Assembly: GCA_023133275.1 (NCBI GenBank)
Contig: JAGLWU010000023.1
Span: forward strand, 1-33,715
DNA: 33,715 nucleotides
Origin: Candidatus Moraniibacteriota bacterium
Lineage (GTDB): Bacteria; Patescibacteriota; Minisyncoccia; Moranbacterales; GCA-2747515
Reading direction: 5' to 3'
Shown here: piece after piece, positions 26,535 through 33,715 of the stretch
How positions within the stretch are numbered: the first letter of the stretch is position 1
Layout of the letters: each line of letters begins with the position of its first letter
Made by a program: the position numbers and the translations under genes
The notes under the pieces: model-generated
The model's database searches: none
Seen by the model: the letters and a program-made list of their open reading frames with translations, nothing else
Told to the model about the DNA's origin: nothing

Positions 26535-26795
26535 GCACGACTTAACAAAAACGTACCCCTACTTACGCCTTGCATTTTATTTTTGTTTTAAAAAAAATAA
26601 TTTTATATTACTTTGAATTTTAAAATATTAATTTATTCCTATCTTAAAAAATATTTCAAATTCTAAAATAATAAAATCAAAAAGAACTGTATCAAACTTA
26701 TTTTAAAAAAATTTACTCAAAAAATATTTATTATTCCTGTAAAACAAGAATCTTAAACTTTAATTTAAAAATTTCAAATAAATTTATTAAAAACT

Positions 26796-27722
26796 CTAAA
26801 TTCTTTCTGCCACACGAAGACATGCACTCCTCGATCGCGGATTATTTTTTATTTCTTTCTCTGACGGCTTCAGTGGTTTTTTTGTAATTATTTTCACCAA
26901 AGCCTCATGGTCACACACGCAAACTGGAATAACATCTGGACAAACACATCCCCTTGCGTTTGTCCTAAAGCTATTTTTGACAATTCTGTCCTCTCCTGAA
27001 TGAAAAGACACAATCGCAATCCGCCCTCCTTCGCGTAACAATTCAATTCCATCTGTAAGAAAAATTCTCAAATGCTCGTATTCTTTATTAACAAAAATAC
27101 GAATCGCCTGAAAAGTTTTTGTCGCCGGATTGATTTTACTTTTCCAATTTAACGGCAAAACTTTTTTTACAATCTCAGCTAATTGAACTGTACTTTCAAT
27201 CGGTCTATTCTTCACAATCGCTCTGGCTATTTTTCTCGAATGTCGCTCATCTCCATACGAATAAATGATGTCTGCCAAGGAATCTACCTCCGCTTTATTA
27301 ACCACATCCATTGCATTATGTTTTTCCTCTAAATCCATACGCATATCCAACGGACTGTCTTTTTGGAAAGTAAAACCTCGTTTTGAATCATTTAATTGAT
27401 CTGAAGAAAGCCCTAAATCAGCTACAATTGCGTCAACCGAATCGATACTATTTTCTTTAAGTACCTTTCTTACATCAGCATGATTTGAATGAACATAAAT
27501 AATATTTTCCGCTATTTCTGGATAATTATTTTTAAATCTTTCAATTGCCTGTTTGTCTCGATCAAAAACTATTAATTTACCATCAGGCATAATTTTCTGA
27601 TAAATTTCTCTGGCATAACCGCCACCGCCCAATGTTGCATCCACCACCGTCATTCCTGATTTTAAATTCAGCATTTCAATCGCTTCTTTCATCATCACTG
27701 GAATATGAATACTTTCTTTCAT
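26796..27722 (-). CDS. rsmH: 16S rRNA (cytosine(1402)-N(4))-methyltransferase RsmH
   Basis: 'HIPVMMKEAIEMLNLKSGMTVVDATLGGGGYAREI', 'ADLGLSSDQLNDSKRGFTFQKDSPLDMRMD', 'IAIVSFHSGEDRIVKNSF'. Confidence 0.96.
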   Translation of the reverse strand: MKESIHIPVMMKEAIEMLNLKSGMTVVDATLGGGGYAREIYQKIMPDGKLIVFDRDKQAIERFKNNYPEIAENIIYVHSNHADVRKVLKENSIDSVDAIVADLGLSSDQLNDSKRGFTFQKDSPLDMRMDLEEKHNAMDVVNKAEVDSLADIIYSYGDERHSRKIARAIVKNRPIESTVQLAEIVKKVLPLNWKSKINPATKTFQAIRIFVNKEYEHLRIFLTDGIELLREGGRIAIVSFHSGEDRIVKNSFRTNARGCVCPDVIPVCVCDHEALVKIITKKPLKPSEKEIKNNPRSRSACLRVAERI

Positions 27723-27730
27723 AATAATAT

Positions 27731-27773
27731 TCTAAAAATCTACTTGTCTAAAAATCTACCGCTCTAAACTCTA
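27731..27773. repeat. 8-bp-phased TCTA array
   Basis: TCTA at 27731, 27739, 27747, 27755, 27763 (8-bp steps) and 27770 (7-bp step). Confidence 0.7.
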
Positions 27774-28205
27774 ATAAACTCCCAATTTCCCTAAATTCTC
27801 CGCAATTTCTTCAGTATTCTTTTCAGCTTTTTGTTTATAATTATTCCACTCCTTCTCATCCCAAATTTCTAATCGGTTGAACAATCCCGCCACTACAACA
27901 TTTTTACCTAAATTTGCATACTCTTTTAAATAATCTGGAATTAAAACTCTTCCCTGCGAATCACTTTTTACATCAACTGCCCCAGCTAACATCAAGCGAA
28001 CAAATGATCGTGTTGATGCTTCACCGATCGGCATCGTTCCCAACTTTTCTGCCAATTCTTTCCAAGTCTTCATCGGATACACAAACAAACAATTGTCCAG
28101 CCCTCGCGTAATCACAATCGATCTACCTAAACTAGTCCGAAATTTTGACGGCAATGCCAAACGTTTTTTCAAATCAATATTGTGTTTGTATTCTCCGATA
28201 AACAT
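27771..28205 (-). CDS. mraZ: Transcriptional regulator MraZ
   Basis: 144 aa; 'MFIGEYKHNIDLKKRLALPSKFRTSLG', 'DSQGRVLIPDYLKEYANLGKNVVVAGLFNRLEIWDEKEW'. Confidence 0.95.
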   Translation of the reverse strand: MFIGEYKHNIDLKKRLALPSKFRTSLGRSIVITRGLDNCLFVYPMKTWKELAEKLGTMPIGEASTRSFVRLMLAGAVDVKSDSQGRVLIPDYLKEYANLGKNVVVAGLFNRLEIWDEKEWNNYKQKAEKNTEEIAENLGKLGVY

Positions 28206-28327
28206 ATTTGAAAATACTTGAAAAAATTATCTGTAAATCTATTTCACTTTTATTAAACTAAACTAATCACTTTATTTCCGATAAATTTAAAAGCTAACAC
28301 AAAGCTTTTTTAAAATATCTTAAATTC

Positions 28328-28400
28328 ACCACTTTTCACCACTTTTCATTCATTACTAGTAATTCTACACCACTTTATAATTCCCCGCAACCACACTTTT
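28328..28400 (-). promoter_or_regulatory. MraZ-binding box cluster upstream of mraZ
   Basis: AAAAGTGGTG at 28338-28347 and 28328-28337, TAAAGTGGTG at 28368-28377, AAAAGTGTGG at 28391-28400 (minus strand); first three lie on a 10-bp grid. Confidence 0.75.
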
Positions 28401-28460
28401 CCACAAGCACATCATGATCACCAAATAATTAAAAATTTAATAAAATAATTTTACAAACAA

Positions 28461-28486
28461 AAAAGACATCCTTGTTAATGAATGTC
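28461..28486 (-). terminator. Terminator downstream of the pilin-like gene
   Basis: Minus strand GACAT-TCATTAACAAGG-ATGTC followed by TTTT. Confidence 0.65.
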
Positions 28487-28510
28487 TCCTAAAATATTTT
28501 CAAAAAATTA

Positions 28511-29176
28511 TTATAAATTTTCCTTTTCCCATTTTTCAATTTCAGCTTCTATTTCTTCTTTTGTCATTCCACCTTGCTCTCTATCTGGATCTACTTCAGG
28601 TTTAGTGAAAATATCAGGTTGATTTTTCCTTTCTTCATCTAATCTTTTTGCCTCATCAATATCATCATGTATTTTATCCCAGTCAGTATTATCTAATCTT
28701 TCAGATGCCTCCAATCCCTCATCAAATTTTTTTTGATCTTTTTCAGTCCATGAATCATTATCAACCCTCACAGCACTCGTATCCAACTTTCCGCTTAATA
28801 TATCTGGATTAATAGTATACAAAATAACATAACTAATAAACGCAACCGCCAGACCAAGTAGAGCATCAGTAATAATTTTTTTAGCCGTATTAGCTGTAGA
28901 CTGATTCCCCGCTGAAGATAAATAGAAAAAACCTCCAATAGTCAACATCAGCAAAGACGCAATTCCAATCGCTGACAAAGCAACTATGTAAAGTTTCGAT
29001 ATATATTCAGGAAATTTAACTACTTTTCCCGCCGTAAGCACTGGAGGAACTGATTCTAAAAGTTTATAACACGATTCTTTTTCTTTATCACATTCTTTTT
29101 CAGCAGCTAAGCACTGATTATTAAAAGATAAAATTAAAGCAAAAACGAATATTATTTTAATAAATTTATTTTTCAT
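28511..29176 (-). CDS. TrbC/VirB2-like pilin-type membrane protein
   Basis: 221 aa; signal peptide, two TM segments 'LYIVALSAIGIASLLMLTIGGFFYLSSAGNQSTANTAKKIITDALLGLAVAFISYVILYTINPDIL', acidic C-terminal tail. Confidence 0.7.
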   Translation of the reverse strand: MKNKFIKIIFVFALILSFNNQCLAAEKECDKEKESCYKLLESVPPVLTAGKVVKFPEYISKLYIVALSAIGIASLLMLTIGGFFYLSSAGNQSTANTAKKIITDALLGLAVAFISYVILYTINPDILSGKLDTSAVRVDNDSWTEKDQKKFDEGLEASERLDNTDWDKIHDDIDEAKRLDEERKNQPDIFTKPEVDPDREQGGMTKEEIEAEIEKWEKENL

Positions 29177-29271
29177 TTATTTTATTTAATTATTGTAAAA
29201 GTATTATAACACGATAGTCAGGTTGAAAAAAGTGCAAAAACTTTAAACTTCCAAAAAACTTAAAAGAATTT

Positions 29272-29427
29272 TTGTGCTCGCCGCACGGGCTTTTCTGAAC
29301 AAAGGGTCATGACCCTTTGTTCAGTCCCCACAAAACTGTACAAACCCCCAGACCTGTCATTCCGGAAAATATATTTTCTTTCAGAACGTAGCGATGAAAT
29401 AGAAAATAATTTATCCGGAATCTATAC
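29272..29427 (+). repeat. Composite intergenic repeat, fourth core copy with a different palindrome
   Basis: GTGCTCGCCGCACGGGCTTTT + 30-bp palindrome (29295-29324) + GTCATTCCGGA...TCCGGAATCT. Confidence 0.85.
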
Positions 29428-29520
29428 CTTAAGTTTAAAGAAAATTTAAAATACAATACTTTTCTAAGAACTTGAAAAATTTATTTAAAACGTTACAATG
29501 TAATATTTTTACTAACTAAT

Positions 29521-29599
29521 AGACCTCTTGCAAAACCTAAGTTTAACCCTTATTTTTAGCTATTGAATTTTATAAAATAAAGGGTTTTGCAAGAAGTCT
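29521..29599. mobile_element. 79-bp MITE-like element with TIRs and 3-bp AAT target duplication
   Basis: TIRs AGACCTCTTGCAAAACC / AGACTTCTTGCAAAACC (16/17); AAT at 29518-29520 and 29600-29602; no coding capacity. Confidence 0.7.
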
Positions 29600-29601
29600 A
29601 A

Positions 29602-29865
29602 TCATTCCAACGCAAAATTAAAAGTTTGTACAATTGTTCGAGCAATTCTTTCTGTGGTGTAACCTTTCGGCACATCTGTTTCTAATGTGAAATCTTTTAA
29701 GTCGATCACCTTTAAATTATTTTCATCTAAAATTTCATCTAAAGCAGGAAAGAATTTTTCTAATAAATTATTTTCATCCACCCATTTTTTTTCACTTAAA
29801 ATATTTTCTTCTTTTTCAAGCGACAAAGTTACATTTTTTTCTTGAATTGTTATTTTAATTTTCAT
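29602..29865 (-). CDS. Small hypothetical protein, 87 aa
   Basis: MKIKITIQEKNVTLSLEKEENILSEKK...; 7-nt spacing to the upstream 63-aa ORF. Confidence 0.6.
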   Translation of the reverse strand: MKIKITIQEKNVTLSLEKEENILSEKKWVDENNLLEKFFPALDEILDENNLKVIDLKDFTLETDVPKGYTTERIARTIVQTFNFALE

Positions 29866-29872
29866 ATTTTTA

Positions 29873-30064
29873 TTATTTATTCATTTGCATTTTTTCATAT
29901 CTCTCAATATATTTCTTTTGATCTTTATTTGCTTTACGAATAACTCGTTTAAAAACTTTCTTTTTTTCTTTGGAACTTGCACGCAGAAAAAAATCAGCGA
30001 AGTCATCCTGTTCTTCTGATTTACTTATAATAATATCCTTAAAAAATTCTAATATTTTTATCAT
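29873..30064 (-). CDS. Small basic hypothetical protein, 63 aa
   Basis: MIKILEFFKDIIISKSEEQDDFADFFLRASSKEKKKVFKRVIRKANKDQKK...; ATGA overlap with the zeta-like gene stop. Confidence 0.6.
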   Translation of the reverse strand: MIKILEFFKDIIISKSEEQDDFADFFLRASSKEKKKVFKRVIRKANKDQKKYIERYEKMQMNK

Positions 30065-30810
30065 AAAATTATCTTTCTTAATTCGCTTTCATTGTATATT
30101 TTTTCAACATAATAGTCAATATTGTAAATATTCAAAACTTGTTTTTCTAAATTACTCTCAGCATTTTTAAAAAGAATATTCAACTTAATATTTTCCGTAA
30201 AATTGTTTTTTGCTTTATTAACATTTTCCATTGATTTAAAATAAGAATCAATAAAAGCTTCTTTTGGTATACTTCTACCCTCTAAATTCTCTCTTCCTTT
30301 TACAATCTTCCATGCAATGATAGGATTTTGATAAATATAATAAATAAAAACTTTTCTATCTCTCCCTAAAGAACGTTCTATATTTTTCATAGAATTATCA
30401 GAAGCAAAAGTGCCATCAATAATCGAATGTAATTTTTTACTCTGCACATAATCAAATAATTTATCAACTCCATGAGAACATGCTTTTTGAAAAATATATG
30501 AATTTTTACCATTATATCCAATTTTTCGAAATAATTCACGAATTTCATCTGCGTCAATGTGGACTGGATTTATTTTAGTCTCTTCAATAAGTCTTTTTGC
30601 TACTTCTGTTTTTCCAGCTCCAGGAATACCTGCCATAAAAATACTAATTGGCTCTTTTCTAGTAGAATATTTTTCTGAATCTGCAAATTTGGCAATAAGC
30701 ATTTTTTTATTCTCTTTTACAAAAATTACCGCATCATCACACATTTTTTGTTCTTTTTCAGTTAATTTCATATCATCAAAATTACCCAAAACTTTCAATC
30801 CCTCTCCCAA
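30061..30810 (-). CDS. Zeta toxin-like P-loop kinase
   Basis: 'IFMAGIPGAGKTEVAKRLIEETKINPVHIDADEIRELF', 'SIIDGTFASDNSMKNI', 'REN'. Start may be 30771 (MKLTEKEQKM), avoiding 29-nt overlap with gltX. Confidence 0.85.
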   Translation of the reverse strand: MGEGLKVLGNFDDMKLTEKEQKMCDDAVIFVKENKKMLIAKFADSEKYSTRKEPISIFMAGIPGAGKTEVAKRLIEETKINPVHIDADEIRELFRKIGYNGKNSYIFQKACSHGVDKLFDYVQSKKLHSIIDGTFASDNSMKNIERSLGRDRKVFIYYIYQNPIIAWKIVKGRENLEGRSIPKEAFIDSYFKSMENVNKAKNNFTENIKLNILFKNAESNLEKQVLNIYNIDYYVEKIYNESELRKIIL

Positions 30811-32317
30811 TCCTCCTCAAACTCTCAATTTTCCCCAAAACCCAAGCACATTCAAAAGGGCTCGGAGATTTTTTAGCACCAGTCAAAACGCCGCGCAAAG
30901 GAAACAACAAATCCCCTCGCTTCTCTCCCGCCGCTTCCAAAAGCAACTTTTCCAAATTCTCCTTTGTCCAATCTTCCTCAGAAATTTCACCCAAAACTTT
31001 TTGAGCTTTTTCCAACGCCTTTTTAGTTTCCTCATCACTATTTTCTTTCCAACGCAACAAATCCTTATCCACATTTCCAATTTCAGAAAAAAAGAATAAA
31101 TTATTTTCACCAGCCTCCGTAAATTTCTCCATTCGTTCTTTTTCAACTGTCAAAACTTTTTTTACATAATCCTTTTTCTGCTCATCTGAAAAATTTGATA
31201 ATAAACTAGAATTTTGATAAAAATCTTTTTCTTCTAAAAATGGTATCACTTGTTCATAAAGATCTTTAACATCCATTTGTTTAATATGTTCACGACTAAT
31301 CCACGCCAATCGATCCAAATCAAAAACACCACCAGCTTTATTCATTTTTCTAAAACCTCTATTTTTTTCAACATCATCAGCACTTTCAAATTCCCTAATC
31401 AATTCATCCATTGAAAAAATTTCCTGTTTCGTTTTCGGATTCCAACCTAAAAGTGCAATAAAATTTAAAATAGCTTCTTTCGGATAACCTTGATTTTTAA
31501 AATCAGAAACACTCACACTCCCCTCACGTTTGGAAAGTTTCTTTTTACTTTTATTTAAAATATTTGCCATATGACAAAACTTTGGCGGTTCCCAACCAAA
31601 AGCTTCATAAAGTAAAATATGTTTCGGCGTACTCGGTAACCACTCCGCCCCACGAAAAACATGTGAAATTTCCATCAAATGATCATCCACCGCCATTGCC
31701 AAATGATAGGTCGGGAAACCATCAGATTTCATGAGAATCAAATCATCCAACGTATCATTTTCCACTTCAATTTTTCCATAAACTAAATCTGTATACGAAA
31801 CTTTACCCTCTGGAATTTTAAAACGCACTACATACTTCTCACCACTTTCAATTTTTTTCTGAACTTCTTCTGAAGATAAATTTAAACAATGTCGATCATA
31901 TTTTGGAGCTAGCTTTTCTAATTGTTGCTTTTTTCGTAAATCATCCAGTCTTTCAGAAGAACAAAAACAATAATATGCTTTTCCCTCATCAATCAATTGT
32001 TGAATATATTTTTTATAAAAATCTAAACGCTTTGACTGAACATAAGAACCTTTTTCTCCAATCTCAACAATTTCCCTTTTTTCTATTTTCACGCCCTCAT
32101 CAATTTCAATCCCTGCCCACATCAAAGATTCTATAACTCTCTCAGTCGCACCCTCAACTAACCGACTTTGGTCAGTATCTTCAATTCGCAAAATAAATTT
32201 CCCATCATTTTTTTTCGCAAATAAATAATTTGTCAAAGCTGTTTTCAATCCACCAATATGTAATTCTCCTGTCGGCGACGGTGCAAATCGTACTCGCACT
32301 TGTTTTTTATTATTCAT
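30782..32317 (-). CDS. gltX: Glutamate--tRNA ligase
   Basis: 'VRVRFAPSPTGELHIGGLKTALTNYLFAKKNDGKFILRIEDTDQSR', 'KLSKREGSVSVSDF'. Confidence 0.96.
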   Translation of the reverse strand: MNNKKQVRVRFAPSPTGELHIGGLKTALTNYLFAKKNDGKFILRIEDTDQSRLVEGATERVIESLMWAGIEIDEGVKIEKREIVEIGEKGSYVQSKRLDFYKKYIQQLIDEGKAYYCFCSSERLDDLRKKQQLEKLAPKYDRHCLNLSSEEVQKKIESGEKYVVRFKIPEGKVSYTDLVYGKIEVENDTLDDLILMKSDGFPTYHLAMAVDDHLMEISHVFRGAEWLPSTPKHILLYEAFGWEPPKFCHMANILNKSKKKLSKREGSVSVSDFKNQGYPKEAILNFIALLGWNPKTKQEIFSMDELIREFESADDVEKNRGFRKMNKAGGVFDLDRLAWISREHIKQMDVKDLYEQVIPFLEEKDFYQNSSLLSNFSDEQKKDYVKKVLTVEKERMEKFTEAGENNLFFFSEIGNVDKDLLRWKENSDEETKKALEKAQKVLGEISEEDWTKENLEKLLLEAAGEKRGDLLFPLRGVLTGAKKSPSPFECAWVLGKIESLRRIGRGIESFG

Positions 32318-32379
32318 GATTTTAAAAAAATTATATTATTACTTCATATTAACACAAAACTTGTCATTTAAAAGAATCT

Positions 32380-32404
32380 CTGTGCTCGCCGCACGGACTT
32401 TTAA
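32380..32404 (+). repeat. Core-only copy GTGCTCGCCGCACGGACTTTT
   Basis: One mismatch to the core; 63 nt upstream of the gltX start. Confidence 0.75.
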
Positions 32405-32432
32405 AATAAAAAGTTGACTATTAAGCCAATCT

Positions 32433-32546
32433 TTATTTTTCTTTAAAACTTTCATATTGATTTTTAAGACCATTTAAAACGTGATCACTACCACAGATCC
32501 TAGCTACTTCAATAGCGATTTTAAAAAAATTATCTTTATTCATCAT
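32433..32546 (-). CDS. Very small ORF, 37 aa
   Basis: MMNKDNFFKIAIEVARICGSDHVLNGLKNQYESFKEK; ATG overlaps the end of the upstream small gene (TATGATGAATAA). The longer 67-aa track ORF would overlap the 72-aa ORF almost throughout. Confidence 0.35.
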   Translation of the reverse strand: MMNKDNFFKIAIEVARICGSDHVLNGLKNQYESFKEK

Positions 32547-32849
32547 AGACAAGTTCCGCAAAAGTTTTTCCAGACAATATTTGATTAGCTCGTTTAGCCA
32601 GCTCATCCAACTTTCCAATCTTTTGAGCCTCATCATTAGTCACCGTATTTAAATCAAGTATCTTATGATGTTTAGTATGATATTCATCACTAAAAGATAC
32701 TACTTCAAACTTTTCATCATCTTTCACAAAGCGAGGCTCAGCAAAAGACATCACAATGCTAGAATATTTACCTGCATAATCACAAAAAAAATTTTTCTTT
32801 CATTTTTTGCTTCTCCTCCAACAGGACAACTTTCAAATCTACTTACCAT
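32536..32849 (-). pseudogene. Small gene split by an apparent frameshift at a T8 tract
   Basis: Frame 1 MVSRFESCPVGGEAKNERKIFF joins at T8 (plus-strand A8, 32784-32791) to CDYAGKYSSIVMSFAEPRFVKDDEKFEVVSF...ELVYDE in the second frame (the 72-aa track ORF extends upstream as coding-like sequence). Confidence 0.55.
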
Positions 32850-32872
32850 AATCAAATAAAAATTTTAATAAG

Positions 32873-33562
32873 CTATACCCAACTTTTAACTTCCAGCCCA
32901 ATTCGAGCAGCTTCTCTCTGAGCATCCTGTTTACTAATTCCCTCGCCCTCAGCAATCTTTTCTTTCTTCAAGAAAACGCCCACAATATATTTTTTATCAT
33001 GATCAGGTCCAGACTCGCCAACCACTTCATAATGTGGAGTGATATCTTCATGTTGTTGAGCTTTCTCCTGAAAATAACTCTTTGGATCCAAATAAAGTTT
33101 TTTCTCCAAAATTTCATCCAAATGAATAATAATGAAAGATTCTATAAATTTTTTAGACTCTTCGTAACCTTTGTCATTATAAATCGCTCCAATAATTGAC
33201 TCAATTGAATTTGCTAAAAGATAATTACGTGCCCGCCCTGTATCTTTTGCCTCACCTTTACTCATCATTAAAAATGGTTCAACACCAATTTCACGTGCAA
33301 CCTGTGCCAACATTTCACCATTCACCAAAGACGCCCGCCAAGCTGTCATCTCTCCCTCTGGATTGTTAAAATTATTGAAAAGATGTTCTGTTACAACTAA
33401 TTCTAAAACTGCATCTCCTAAAAATTCTAATCTTTCATTGTGTGGATGTGGATGATTTTTATTTTCATTAAGATAGGAACGATGTGTCATCGCCTCAATG
33501 TATAAATCAACGTTGTCAATTTTAATTTGACATATTTTTTCAAACTTTTCTTTTTCAAACAT
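32873..33562 (-). CDS. rnc: Ribonuclease III
   Basis: 229 aa; 'YIEAMTHRSYLNENK', 'HNERLEFLGDAVLELVVTEHLF', 'LANSIESIIGAIYNDKGYEES', C-terminal dsRBD. Confidence 0.96.
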   Translation of the reverse strand: MFEKEKFEKICQIKIDNVDLYIEAMTHRSYLNENKNHPHPHNERLEFLGDAVLELVVTEHLFNNFNNPEGEMTAWRASLVNGEMLAQVAREIGVEPFLMMSKGEAKDTGRARNYLLANSIESIIGAIYNDKGYEESKKFIESFIIIHLDEILEKKLYLDPKSYFQEKAQQHEDITPHYEVVGESGPDHDKKYIVGVFLKKEKIAEGEGISKQDAQREAARIGLEVKSWV

Positions 33563-33715
33563 ATTTTAAATTGTAGAATCGCTAATATTAAGTTTTCCAA
33601 AAAAGAAAGCTAAATATTAAAAATTCTTCTTAAATTAATTACTGAATTATATTTATTTAGGAAATTCTGGAAAATACTTTTCTCTAAAATATTTGGTATT
33701 GCTAATTAAGTATAG

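Noticed and set aside
30557-31099. 180-aa plus-strand ORF across the zeta/gltX junction
   Set aside because: Antisense to two well-supported genes; low-complexity Ser/Phe/Pro translation.
1-33715. Alternative code (UGA = Gly) as in some CPR lineages
   Set aside because: TGA serves as stop for several genes (e.g. zeta-like, murF) and conserved glycines are not encoded by TGA in the ORFs inspected.

Overview
AT-rich window (33.7 kb) that reads as a chromosomal segment of a Patescibacteria/CPR-like bacterium (lineage inferred from gene content and style, not tested). TGA is used as a stop. Recognisable genes: lysS, dnaB, recR, rplU, a U32 peptidase, smc (short), a partial dcw cluster (mraZ-rsmH-ftsL-like-ftsI-murF), gltX, rnc, a TrbC/VirB2-like pilin-type membrane protein, a 1189-aa repetitive surface protein, and a five-gene envelope operon (MMPL/RND exporter, Cys-rich membrane protein, PlsC-like acyltransferase, SAM methyltransferase, orphan 7TM histidine kinase). 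No tRNA, rRNA, CRISPR array or transposase gene was recognised. Best leads: (1) a roughly 145-nt structured ncRNA candidate (12017-12161) with its own extended -10 promoter, base-paired ends and U-tract, 6S-like in layout; (2) a 56-aa lipoprotein whose promoter spacer is a 7-copy ATA microsatellite (possible phase variation); (3) intergenic arrays of TCTA spaced exactly 8 bp apart; (4) a composite modular intergenic repeat (GTGCTCGCCGCACGGGCTTTT core + swappable perfect palindrome + GTCATTC hairpin); (5) a zeta-toxin-like kinase with two downstream small ORFs, ended exactly at a stop codon by a 79-bp MITE with AAT target duplication; (6) a small gene split by a frameshift at a T8 tract; (7) an SMC that appears to lack a hinge; (8) MraZ-type operator boxes (AAAGTGGTG) upstream of mraZ. 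Everything was read by eye; no searches or folding programs were run.
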